Shown one piece after another: positions 1 to 7,170 of a DNA stretch of 64,000 nucleotides (positions are counted from its first letter, which is position 1; every line of letters starts with the position of its first letter). The stretch is from Mucisphaera sp965279675 (GTDB lineage: Bacteria; Planctomycetota; Phycisphaerae; Phycisphaerales; Phycisphaeraceae), in the NCBI RefSeq assembly GCF_965279675.1, contig NZ_CBDIIJ010000002.1:310001-374000 (forward strand), given 5' to 3'. The notes beneath the pieces were generated by a model, which was given only the letters and a program-made list of their open reading frames with translations, was not told the origin of the DNA and did not search any database. The position numbers and the translations under genes are program-made.

Positions 1-918
1 CCCTGGCTGGGTCAGTTGCCGGCGCTGCTGCGGGCTCCGGTGTTTCGGGACCTCAACATGGTGGAGACCCGAGAGGGCAAGCGGTTTTACGTGGTGGGCG
101 ATGGTGGACGGCGGGATGATTCGGCGGGTACGCGGATCAATGTGATTCTGTCGCCTGACACGACCCAGACCACGGCGAAGGCGTTTGCGCCGGGCGTGCT
201 GGGGCCTGTCGTCACGGCCCCGCAGTCTGAGCTTGCGTCCGAGCTGTTGCTGCTGGTTTCAAGGCTTGATCTGGGTCGGTGGCATACCTTCCCGGTGTCG
301 GTGATCGAGACGGTGCTTGATGCGGATCATGTTGATCCGGTGCTGCGTGGCGTGCTGATCGAGGTGCTGCTGAACAATCTCGAAGACGGGACGGGGCGTT
401 TGCATCCGTTTCTTGCCGAGCTTCGTGACCGGATCGCGATTCAGGGTGATCACGCGGGCAACTGGCTCAATCCGGACAACGTGGCGGCGCAGACCAGTCG
501 GCGGTTTATGGAGAAGGTTTTTGAGGAGCCGCGGGACGTTGATCGATGGAAGGCCGAAATGGATGCTGAGCGGGTGCTGCTGCATCGGCGCATCAGCCCG
601 GATGTGGCTCATCGAGCGGTGCTGATGAGGGATGAGACGGCGGCGCCTACGGCGCTGATGACCCTCGTGCCTGCTTCTGGCCCGTTCGACGTCTGGGCGG
701 TGGTTGCGGAAACGGAGACGGGTCGGGGATCGCGATTGACGAGGGTGGGTCGTTTCGAGGATCAGCGGCTGGAGCTGAGGGCTTCCATGGCGTCGCGGCT
801 GCCGGTTGGATCGATGTTGTGGCTGACCCGGCCGGCTGCGGTGGCCGATGAGCGGTTAACAGATCGGCGTGGTTCGGCGTCTGCGCCCTCGGTTCGCGTC
901 GGCGGAGGGGGTTCATGA
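1..918 (+). CDS. Unrecognised protein, 5' end cut by the window edge
   Basis: The frame is open from the first base of the window, so the true start lies upstream; the first possible start inside the window is a TTG at 16. About 305 codons are visible. The protein is soluble-looking, with no membrane segment or signal peptide, a mixed alpha/beta composition and a low-complexity Gly/Ser tail (ends RVGGGGS). I do not recognise a family. Its stop overlaps the ATG of the next gene by four bases (ATGA), and the next three junctions are overlapped in the same way, so it is the first visible member of a tightly coupled operon with a MotA/ExbB-like and two ExbD-like proteins. It may be a cytoplasmic partner of that complex; this is inference from position only. 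Confidence 0.7.
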   Translation, partial: PWLGQLPALLRAPVFRDLNMVETREGKRFYVVGDGGRRDDSAGTRINVILSPDTTQTTAKAFAPGVLGPVVTAPQSELASELLLLVSRLDLGRWHTFPVSVIETVLDADHVDPVLRGVLIEVLLNNLEDGTGRLHPFLAELRDRIAIQGDHAGNWLNPDNVAAQTSRRFMEKVFEEPRDVDRWKAEMDAERVLLHRRISPDVAHRAVLMRDETAAPTALMTLVPASGPFDVWAVVAETETGRGSRLTRVGRFEDQRLELRASMASRLPVGSMLWLTRPAAVADERLTDRRGSASAPSVRVGGGGS

Positions 919-1904
919 CGGGCGGATCGCTGGCTCAGCAGGGTCGGGATGTTGCATCGGATTCGACCGACGGGGTTGGGGGCTGGTGGGTTCGGCTTGG
1001 GGTGGATGAGCAGGGGCCGATGTCGGCCACCCGGGTGCGGCAGCGGCTGGAAGCCGGTTTGTATTCGCGTTGGCACGAGGTGTCGCGAGATCGGCGGACG
1101 TGGCGGTCGATCCGGGAGATCATGCAGGCGGCTGAAGAGGTCGATGCGGGTACCGCGGGACCGACCAGGCATCCGAAGGCGGGTGGGGTTGCCTCTGGGG
1201 ATGCGGCCTGGCTGGTTCTGCTCGGGGAGGCGGTCACGGACGATGCAGCGGGGGTGGATGCGGAGCGTGAGACGAAGCTGCGGGTGGCTCAGGCTTCTTT
1301 TGGCGGGTTGTTGTTTGGGCTCGGGCTGTTGCCGGTGGCGGTTGTCGGGGGAGACGCTGTGAGCTGGTGGGGGTGGCGGGATGAAGCTGGTGACTGGGGG
1401 GTGGCGTGGCTGCTTGGCATCTGGACGGTGCTGGGGGTGACTTCGTTCGGGCTCGCGATGGTTCTTCGGCTTCGGTGGCTCTCGAAGGATGCCGCTTTGT
1501 GGGGTCTGTCGGGACTCGTCTGGTGCTCGGGATGGCTGGGGGTGTTTGGCGGGATCGGGCTGGCGGTGGTTGGACCCGTCTGGCTCCTAGGGGTGGCGAT
1601 GCTGTTTGTTCGGTTACGAATGACGCGAACAGAGCATGTATCGGTGCGGCCGCTGGCCGTCGTGATCCTGCTGTTGTGGGTTGCCAGCCTGCTGACGGGT
1701 TATGGAGCGGTGTGGGTGGTTGCAGCCAGCGATCCGGTGCGGGCGGGCGGTGAGTTGGTGAGGTGTGTTATTTTTGCCTCGGGGATGACGGGGCTGGCGT
1801 GTCTGGTTTGCTGGCAGCACTATCTGCTGAAGCTGTCGGCGTTGGCCGGGCAGGATGACCAAGCAACCCCTTCGACTGAGACCACTACGGAGTCATCACT
1901 TTGA
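915..1904 (+). CDS. GYF_2-like domain membrane protein
   Basis: 329 residues. Residues about 24-70 (WWVRLGVDEQGP followed by a helix and a second Trp-containing strand, TWRSI) look like the GYF_2 fold, a small domain at the N-terminus of many bacterial membrane proteins that is thought to bind peptides. The rest holds about five hydrophobic segments (roughly 130-150, 165-185, 193-240, 245-262 and 278-300), so the protein is likely an inner-membrane protein with a cytoplasmic GYF head. The ATG overlaps the stop of the preceding gene (ATGA), and its own stop overlaps the TTG start of the next, implying coupled translation with the stator genes downstream. The specific function is unknown. Confidence 0.75.
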   Translation: MTGGSLAQQGRDVASDSTDGVGGWWVRLGVDEQGPMSATRVRQRLEAGLYSRWHEVSRDRRTWRSIREIMQAAEEVDAGTAGPTRHPKAGGVASGDAAWLVLLGEAVTDDAAGVDAERETKLRVAQASFGGLLFGLGLLPVAVVGGDAVSWWGWRDEAGDWGVAWLLGIWTVLGVTSFGLAMVLRLRWLSKDAALWGLSGLVWCSGWLGVFGGIGLAVVGPVWLLGVAMLFVRLRMTRTEHVSVRPLAVVILLLWVASLLTGYGAVWVVAASDPVRAGGELVRCVIFASGMTGLACLVCWQHYLLKLSALAGQDDQATPSTETTTESSL

Positions 1905-2821
1905 GTTCATCGCCGATGCAGGAATCGAAGGATGTCTCCCGTTCGCTGACACCCGGCGGTGAGCCTTTGGTGTTAAGAGATGAACGACCCAGGCTGCATT
2001 GGCGGAGCCGTGATCTTGAGTTCCGTCTGGGGCTGCCTGGTGGGAAGAATACCTCGGTGGCATCGGGTGTCTGGCTGGTTGCGGCGATGGCCGTGACGGT
2101 GGCTTTTTACCTCGTGCTCTCGGCCCTTCCTGATTCGTGGTGGGTGGACCTGTTCACGCAGCGGGGTCCGGTGCCTTACGCGATCGTGGTCTTCACGGTC
2201 TGGTCGCTGCTGATGCTGCTGGTGAAGTTGCACAAGGTTCGTCATCAGGCTGAATCGCTGGGTGAGCTGGACATCGTGCCGTCGGATCCTGATTTTGTGC
2301 TGTCTCCCGGCACGGTATCGCGTGTGATGGATCGTCTGCATGCGCGGTGCGTAGACCCGGGTCATTTCATTCTCTTTCGTCGCCTAGAGTTTGCGTTGTC
2401 GAACCTCCGCAACATCGGCCGGGTGAGTGATGTCGATGAGGTGCTGAACTCGAGTGCCGATGCCGATGCGGATGCGGCGGAGTCGAGCTACACGCTGCTG
2501 CGTGGGCTGGTTTGGGCGATTCCTGTGCTGGGCTTTATCGGCACGGTTCAGGGGCTGTCGGCCTCTCTCGGTTCGTTCGGGGCCGTGTTTCAGGATGCGA
2601 GTACGTTCGAGCAGCTCAAGCCGGCGCTTCAGGAGGTCACGGCGGGTCTGGCCACGGCGTTCGATACGACCCTGTTGGGGCTGCTGGCGGCGTTGGGTGT
2701 TCAGATGCTGCTGACTGCGGTGCGCAAGCGTGAGGATGACCTGCTGGATGCGTTTAGTGATTACTGCCGGAAGCACGTTGTTAGTCGGCTGCGGCTCAGC
2801 CCTTTTGAGGCCGGTCAGTGA
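1901..2821 (+). CDS. MotA/TolQ/ExbB-like proton-channel subunit
   Basis: 306 residues with four predicted membrane helices (about 53-75, 92-110, 199-222 and 247-273). The third contains PVLGFIGTVQGL and the fourth GLATAFDTTLLGLLAAL, which match the two signature helices of ExbB/TolQ/MotA, including the paired Thr residues that line the ion path. In known systems this family forms a pentamer around a dimer of ExbD/TolR/MotB and turns ion flow into movement. The start is either TTG at 1901, overlapping the previous stop, or ATG at 1916; the overlap favours the TTG. The two next genes supply the ExbD-type partners. There is no long cytoplasmic coiled-coil tail of the kind seen in ZorA. Confidence 0.85.
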   Translation: MSSSPMQESKDVSRSLTPGGEPLVLRDERPRLHWRSRDLEFRLGLPGGKNTSVASGVWLVAAMAVTVAFYLVLSALPDSWWVDLFTQRGPVPYAIVVFTVWSLLMLLVKLHKVRHQAESLGELDIVPSDPDFVLSPGTVSRVMDRLHARCVDPGHFILFRRLEFALSNLRNIGRVSDVDEVLNSSADADADAAESSYTLLRGLVWAIPVLGFIGTVQGLSASLGSFGAVFQDASTFEQLKPALQEVTAGLATAFDTTLLGLLAALGVQMLLTAVRKREDDLLDAFSDYCRKHVVSRLRLSPFEAGQ

Positions 2822-3615
2822 GACATCGTCGGCGTCGATCTCGCGGGGGGCCGTTTTCGCTGTTTGCCTTCCAGGACATCATCGCGGCGGTGACCGGTGT
2901 CATGATCATCACGACGTTGCTGCTGGCTCTTGATCTGGTCACAAGGACGGTCGGGGCGGAGCCAACGGTCGCTGAGCTGGAGAGCACCTACGACGCGACC
3001 GAGGCGCAACGGCTCCAGCAAGTACGGGACGAGCTGCGCAGCGAATTGGCGTTGCTGCTTGAGCGAGAGACAGCGGCAGTGCAACCAGCGTCGACGATCG
3101 AAGCGCTGATGGAGCGGTTAAAGCGGGCGCAGGCGGAGCGGTATGAGATCATGGCGGCCCAGCAGGTGCAGGATCGCGCCGCTACGGATCTGCGCCGGCG
3201 AGTGCGTGACGTGGAGGCTCGGTCGCAGCGGCTGTCCGAGGCCTTGGCTGAGTTGGAAACACAGCGGGAGCAGGCGGCGGTACGCCAGCCGATCACACGG
3301 CTGGTTGGGGATTCGCCAAATCAGCGAACGTGGTGGGTCCGTCTGACGGAGGGTCCGACGTTGGTTGGCGAGGTCACCACGACTGTATCGGACACCCCTG
3401 CTGAGGCTTCGTCTGGTGTTGTAGAGCTAGGTCGGTCGACCGATGAGATTCTGGCGTGGGTCGGTGATAGGCAGGCGGGCAGCGATGCCCTGGTGCTGGT
3501 GGTGGAGCCGGGTGGCGTCAGACGGTTTCATGCGTTGCGGGCCGAGCTGGAGGCCAGGGGCTTTGACGTGGGCTGGAACCTGGCGCTGTCGGATGAGAGT
3601 GGGGGTCGGCCATGA
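2818..3615 (+). CDS. ExbD/TolR-like subunit 1 with coiled-coil stalk
   Basis: 265 residues. A short basic N-terminus (RHRRRRSR) is followed by FQDIIAAVTGVMIITTLLLAL, which aligns with the FIDVMLVLLIIFM helix of ExbD; Asp20 sits at the position of the proton-carrying Asp of ExbD/TolR. Residues about 50-150 are a charged, Gln/Glu/Arg-rich coiled coil. The last 50 residues (LVLVVEPGGVRRF...LEARGFDVGW) look like the periplasmic alpha/beta domain of ExbD. No OmpA-like peptidoglycan-binding motif is present. The start is a GTG overlapping the previous stop (GTGA). Encoded beside a second protein of the same build, so the complex may contain two different D subunits. Confidence 0.75.
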   Translation: MRHRRRRSRGGPFSLFAFQDIIAAVTGVMIITTLLLALDLVTRTVGAEPTVAELESTYDATEAQRLQQVRDELRSELALLLERETAAVQPASTIEALMERLKRAQAERYEIMAAQQVQDRAATDLRRRVRDVEARSQRLSEALAELETQREQAAVRQPITRLVGDSPNQRTWWVRLTEGPTLVGEVTTTVSDTPAEASSGVVELGRSTDEILAWVGDRQAGSDALVLVVEPGGVRRFHALRAELEARGFDVGWNLALSDESGGRP

Positions 3616-4463
3616 GGAGGCGGCGAGCGGCGCAGCATGCCAGTGACGCGCTGGAGTTGTTTCTGGATGCGATCAGCAATGTGTTTGGCGGGATTGTGCT
3701 GATTGCGCTGACCGTCATCATACTGCTGCAGTTTTCGTCGGTGGAGCCGACTGAGCTTTCGTCTGCCGGTTCTCAAACTACGAGCCAGTTGACTGAGGAG
3801 ATCCAGAGTCTGGAAGTGTTGTTGGTTCAGATGGAGCCGCGTGATTCTCTGATCCACAGGCAGTATGCGTTGCTGCTGACCGAAGTGGAGCTGGCGGAGG
3901 TTGAGCTTACCGAGTTGCAGCGTTCACTCGAACGGAGGCAGGCGGCGGTGCGCGAGGCGAGGGCTGATCTGGATTCGGCTGAGGCGCGGATGTCGCAACT
4001 GGCTCAACAGCTTCAGGAGGCTGAAGAACGTGAAAAGACCATTGATCCTGTGGAGCCGGATCGGCGGCGGGTGGGACGGTTCCGGCCCACGGATAAGCGT
4101 GAGATTCCGATCATGCTCAGAGCCGGTCGTATGGTGGAGGTGCTGGCCTTGCCTGGTGGCGGCGGGCAGCCGGTGGCCAATACCCGGGACCTTGAGATCG
4201 ACGCTGTAGCCAATCGTGCCAGCCCGAAGCGCGGTGCAGGGCTGCTGATCGGCCAAGGGGATTCAGCGGATCGGCGCTTGGTCCAGTGGCTGGCTGGCCG
4301 TGACCCGTCGCGGGAGTATCTGTCGGTGGCCGTGTGGCCAGATGCTTTCCCCGAGGCCATCCGGATGCGTGGTCATGCGATGGATATGGGCTTCGAGTTC
4401 AGCTTCACGCCGATCGAGGAGGGGCAGGGGGTGCCGTTCCGTGCACGGTCCGGGGTGCAGTGA
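3612..4463 (+). CDS. ExbD/TolR-like subunit 2 with coiled-coil stalk
   Basis: 283 residues, same architecture as the preceding gene: basic N-terminus (MRRRRA), then ELFLDAISNVFGGIVLIAL as the single membrane helix, with Asp19 at the ExbD proton-binding position. A coiled coil runs over about residues 55-140, and the C-terminal domain repeats the pattern of the partner (SVAVWPDAFPEAI...AMDMGFEF). The two proteins are clearly different in sequence, so this is not a recent duplication. The ATG overlaps the previous stop (ATGA). It is the last gene of the run; the next gene is convergent, 67 bases away. Confidence 0.75.
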   Translation: MRRRRAAQHASDALELFLDAISNVFGGIVLIALTVIILLQFSSVEPTELSSAGSQTTSQLTEEIQSLEVLLVQMEPRDSLIHRQYALLLTEVELAEVELTELQRSLERRQAAVREARADLDSAEARMSQLAQQLQEAEEREKTIDPVEPDRRRVGRFRPTDKREIPIMLRAGRMVEVLALPGGGGQPVANTRDLEIDAVANRASPKRGAGLLIGQGDSADRRLVQWLAGRDPSREYLSVAVWPDAFPEAIRMRGHAMDMGFEFSFTPIEEGQGVPFRARSGVQ

Positions 4464-4530
4464 GCAGTGAACAGACGAGGGGGCAGACTGACTATTCTGG
4501 TTCCGGCACTTGACCGTCGCTGGCGCGAGG

Positions 4531-5292
4531 TCAGCGTTGGTGCTCCGGGCTGTGGAAGCCTGCCTGGCAGCCGGCATCCCAGGCGTCGGGCAGGTTGCCG
4601 TGAGCGGGGATGCCGCCGGCATCTTTGATCATGCGTGCCAGGTGCAGGCAGTTCCAGACGAGGAAAGTGGTATTGCGGTTGGTGAAGTCGTTCTCGGGTC
4701 CGCCTGAGCCGGGGTCCATGTAGGAAGGCCCGGGGCCGGCTTCGCCCATCCAGCCGGCGTCGGCCTGGGGCGGAACGGTGTAGCCGATGTGCGAGAGGGA
4801 GAAGAGGATGTTCATGGCGCAGTGCTTGACGCCATCCTCGTTGCCGGTGATCAGGCAGGCACCGACCTTGCCGTAGTCGCGGTATTGGCCCTTGTCGTTG
4901 AACTGATGGGTATAGCCGTACATGCGTTCGAGGGTGCTTGAGCAGACCGAGCTCTTCTCGCCAAGCCAGACGCTGGTGCCGATGATGAGGATGTCGCAGG
5001 CGTCGATTTCTTTCTGGATCTGTGGCCAGTCGTCACGATCCCATTCATCGGTTTGGGACATGTCGAGCCCAAGGCCGGCGGGGATGACGTAGTCGACCGG
5101 TCTGATGATCTTGGTCTGGTTGACGCCTGCCCGCTGGAAGATCCCCTCTGCGACCTTGATCAGCCCTTCGGTGTGGGACATAATCGGGTTGCGGCTAAGC
5201 GTACAGTTTAGGAACAGGACGCTGAGATCGTCGTATTTCGCGGGCGGCAGGCTGCACGCCTGCTCGGTGATTTTCTGTAGTTGATCGCTCAT
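4531..5292 (-). CDS. Flavodoxin-like NAD(P)H-dependent oxidoreductase
   Basis: 253 residues. The central part resembles the flavodoxin-like FMN reductase family: an N-terminal beta strand (LSVLFLNCTLSR) leading to a phosphate-binding loop, DILIIGTSVWLGEKSSVCSSTLERM as the second nucleotide-contact loop, and KVGACLITGNEDG as the third. These proteins bind FMN in the cytoplasm and reduce quinones, azo compounds or metals; the substrate here cannot be told. The C-terminal 70 residues carry a Gly/Pro-rich loop (PPQADAGWMGEAGPGPSYMDPG) usual in this subgroup. It is followed on the same strand by a SnoaL-like gene on its upstream side, and may be co-transcribed with it. Confidence 0.8.
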   Translation of the reverse strand: MSDQLQKITEQACSLPPAKYDDLSVLFLNCTLSRNPIMSHTEGLIKVAEGIFQRAGVNQTKIIRPVDYVIPAGLGLDMSQTDEWDRDDWPQIQKEIDACDILIIGTSVWLGEKSSVCSSTLERMYGYTHQFNDKGQYRDYGKVGACLITGNEDGVKHCAMNILFSLSHIGYTVPPQADAGWMGEAGPGPSYMDPGSGGPENDFTNRNTTFLVWNCLHLARMIKDAGGIPAHGNLPDAWDAGCQAGFHSPEHQR

Positions 5293-5350
5293 GGGGGCTT
5301 TCTGGTTCTGGTGTGTTCGCTAAGCGGGCTTGCACGATGGCTTGGCTGGA

Positions 5351-5704
5351 TCAGCCACGGTCGTAGTAGAAGCGTTCGTGGACGATCTTGCCGTCCTTCC
5401 ACTGCGCGACGACCACCTGCTCGACGTGGATTTCGTTGCCGTTGACGTCGATCCAGTCCATCACGTTCTCGTAAATCGAGAAGTCGTCGCCGACCGCGAC
5501 ACGATCCGCAGTGAAGTTCTTGAATTCCTTGACGGAATCCACGAACTTCTGTTCCCGCTCGATGTTGGCCTGCAGGCCGATCGTTTTGCCATAGGCGGGC
5601 TCTTCCATCACGGTGTCGTCGGCGTAGAACTCGGGCATTGCCTCCATGATCCTGCCATTGCGGACGTAATCGAGCAGTTCGTTGATGCGGACGTTGTTTG
5701 GCAT
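5351..5704 (-). CDS. SnoaL-like / NTF2-fold protein
   Basis: 117 residues with the pattern of the SnoaL-like (NTF2) cone fold: an N-terminal helix (RINELLDYVRNGRIMEAMPEFYADDTVMEEP), followed by alternating strands ending in VEQVVVAQWKDGKIVHERFYYD, the most conserved block of the family. Members include polyketide cyclases, isomerases and many proteins of unknown role; the fold alone does not define a reaction. It lies 58 bases upstream of the flavodoxin-like gene on the same strand, which suggests a two-gene unit. Confidence 0.8.
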   Translation of the reverse strand: MPNNVRINELLDYVRNGRIMEAMPEFYADDTVMEEPAYGKTIGLQANIEREQKFVDSVKEFKNFTADRVAVGDDFSIYENVMDWIDVNGNEIHVEQVVVAQWKDGKIVHERFYYDRG

Positions 5705-6033
5705 GGTGGTTTATCCTGGGTTGATGGTTGCGGTGGCGACTGTTGCGACAAACAAGCTACCCAAGAGTTTAGGTCGGGGTGCGCAAGAAACCTGCCAAGA
5801 GCAACCAAGTCGCGTTACACGCGCTCTGGCAGGATGGTTGGAATTGGACGACACATGGAGACGCTTTAAGACGACTGAAGCTTGACATCTTGCGCAGAGA
5901 TCAACACCGAACGAGTGGTAACGTCCTGATGATGAATAACACGCGTGGGGTGGTAAGGCAGGCCGTGGCTTGCCAAAGAAGTCTTGCTTCTTGAGGCGGA
6001 CGTGTCGTTTGCAGGTGTCGTGTTGCATTCGAA
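5705..6033. other. Intergenic chromosomal flank left of the integrated element
   Basis: No credible gene. Two weak inverted repeats lie at about 5962-5979 (GGCAGGCC/GGCTTGCC) and 5980-5997 (AAGAAG/CTTCTT). Before integration of the element this stretch would have lain directly downstream of ssrA, so these hairpins could be what remains of the original tmRNA terminator, but neither is followed by a good T-run on the minus strand. Confidence 0.4.
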
Positions 6034-6063
6034 ATGGAGCCGGGGGGATTCGAACCCCCGTGC
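6034..6063 (-). repeat. attL: 30-bp direct repeat, duplicate of ssrA 3' end
   Basis: Identical over 30 bases to 27069-27098 and mismatched on both sides. It contains the T arm and acceptor 3' strand of tmRNA on the minus strand, but no tmRNA body follows it, so it is a duplicate made by integration. Confidence 0.93.
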
Positions 6064-6232
6064 TATTGAAGAAATCCCAGTGTTTTTCGATGATTTTGAT
6101 GAGCGCGCAGCGCCATGCGCACCTCACGACGCAGAACTGCAGCAGCTTGTTGAGGTCTGGCATGATCTGCCGCTCGAACTTAAGGCTGCGGTCAGAGCGA
6201 TTGTTCAAAATTGGCGTCAGGGCAACATGTGA
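6035..6232 (+). other. Detached integrase C-terminal tail (joined to the integrase gene only in circular DNA)
   Basis: From the TGG at 6035 the plus strand reads WSRGDSNPRA, as in the integrase at 27070, and then continues for 55 more codons to TGA at 6230-6232. The tail is acidic, then ends in an amphipathic helix-like stretch (LQQLVEVWHDLPLELKAAV). It has no start or ribosome site of its own. The frame matches that of the integrase exactly: recombination between the two repeat copies would fuse integrase residues 1-421 to these 65 codons, giving a 486-residue protein instead of the 441 residues encoded in the integrated state. From memory, tails of this kind (leucine/tryptophan-rich, about 30 residues) are common in planctomycete integrases. 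Confidence 0.75.
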
Positions 6233-6334
6233 GAGTAACGATGACGGAGTTTCTTGACCAGTACGCAACACGTCGAGGACAGTATCTCCATCCCGTCATA
6301 CGCCATGTCTAACTAGTCACGCGGGGTGATGGTC

Positions 6335-6630
6335 TACGTGACTGGCTGGCGAAGGTGGGTGAAGACCCTGTTCATCGAGCCAGGCAGCCCTTGAGAGAAC
6401 GGCTACGTCGAGAGCTTCAACGGCAACCTGAGGGATGAGCTGCTGACCCGGCAGCGATTCGACACGTTCAATGTAGCGAGGGTGCTCATCGAGCGTCGGC
6501 GGGTTCACTACAACACAATCCGGCCTCATTCGTCGCTGGGCTATCGGGTACCCGCACCCGAATCCATCACTAGAGAGCCGGGCTCCGCTACACTCCGCCC
6601 GCCTCTGCAAACGCGCCTCGGTCTACAGTA
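6335..6630 (+). pseudogene. IS3-family transposase (orfB) C-terminal remnant
   Basis: Translation with frame correction gives VKTLFIEPGSP, a stop, then ENGYVESFNGNLRDEL and HYNTIRPHSSLGYRVPAPES, the end of the DDE integrase core of IS3-family transposases; the conserved Glu (ENGYVES) is visible. The expected Trp codon before ENGYVES is TGA (6392-6394), and the upstream DWLAKVG block is in another frame, so the fragment is both truncated and broken. No terminal inverted repeats were found. Confidence 0.8.
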
Positions 6631-6667
6631 GCCTGTGGGCTGGTTCGTAGGGCAAGGTCAATTTCTT

Positions 6668-6710
6668 CTTCCCAAGCTGAATGTCGCCGGTTCGACTCCG
6701 GTCACCCGCT
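6668..6710 (+). pseudogene. 3' fragment of a tRNA-Gly(CCC), likely old attachment-site scar
   Basis: The 43 bases match a tRNA from the anticodon loop (TTCCCAA) through a T arm (GCCGG TTCGACT CCGGT) to the acceptor 3' strand CACCCGC. The 5' half is absent. A fragment running exactly from anticodon loop to 3' end is the usual core left by tRNA-targeting integrases, so a second element probably once integrated here. No second copy was found in the window. Confidence 0.6.
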
Positions 6711-6758
6711 TTCAAAAGTCTCCATAAATCAAGCGCTTACGAGGCTCGCCTGAATCAA

Positions 6759-6828
6759 GCACTACATCGAAAGGGCGACAGAAAGCCATTTGTAGTGCAG
6801 ATTCGCCCAAAATGTAGTGCGGGCGAAT
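6759..6828. promoter_or_regulatory. Repeated 8-mers and inverted repeat upstream of the DISARM operon
   Basis: TGTAGTGC occurs at 6791-6798 and 6813-6820 (22 bases apart, two helical turns) and inverted at 6759-6766 (GCACTACA). An interleaved inverted repeat ATTCGCCC (6801-6808) / GGGCGAAT (6821-6828) has a 12-base spacer. They lie 120-190 bases before the HTH gene that opens the DISARM operon, a fitting place for an operator. Confidence 0.45.
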
Positions 6829-6945
6829 GGGCGGTTCGAGCGACCTCGATGCCAGCAACGGTCTGAAATCATGCCTGTTCGCGGCACGGCAGCCGGCCAA
6901 TATCTTTATCCAGCAACTGGCAGCAACCCGCACTATCCTGTTTGA

Positions 6946-7170
6946 ATGGCTGCAACCTCTCGGCGGCATTCTGGACCACCACCAGGCCCCCCACAGGTCA
7001 TGACTATCGACGACCTCGCGTCCTACCTCCAGGTCGCGAAGTCGACGCTCTACAAGCTCGCCCAGGAGGGCAAGGTTCCCGGCCAAAAGGTTGGGAAGCA
7101 CTGGAGGTTCAGCAAGGTTGCGATTGACGGCTGGCTCCGTGAAACGCCTCGAGGCGGTGGTGAAGCATGA
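6946..7170 (+). CDS. Small HTH_17 (excisionase/MerR-like) protein at the head of the DISARM operon
   Basis: 74 residues, or 56 if translation starts at ATG 7000. The core MTIDDLASYLQVAKSTLYKL followed by GKVPGQKVGKHWRF is the helix-turn-helix plus wing of the HTH_17/excisionase family, which binds DNA. Starting at 7000 removes an 18-residue Pro/Ser-rich leader with no family counterpart, so that start is as likely as 6946. The stop overlaps the drmD ATG (ATGA). The position suggests a regulator of the DISARM operon rather than a recombination factor, since the integrase lies 18 kb away; a directionality role cannot be excluded. Confidence 0.75.
   Translation: MAATSRRHSGPPPGPPQVMTIDDLASYLQVAKSTLYKLAQEGKVPGQKVGKHWRFSKVAIDGWLRETPRGGGEA

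Noticed and set aside
1..4463. Zorya defence system (ZorA/ZorB).
   Set aside because: The MotA-like protein lacks the long ZorA tail, the partners lack the OmpA-like domain of ZorB, and no ZorC/D/E-type gene is in the window. Upstream genes outside the window could still change this.
6034..6063. A second functional tmRNA or tRNA gene at the left att site.
   Set aside because: Only the T arm and acceptor 3' strand are present; the 5' half and the tag frame are missing.
5711..6271. A 186-codon minus-strand frame over the left att site.
   Set aside because: It spans chromosome flank, the att core and element DNA, so it cannot be an old gene; no motif is visible.
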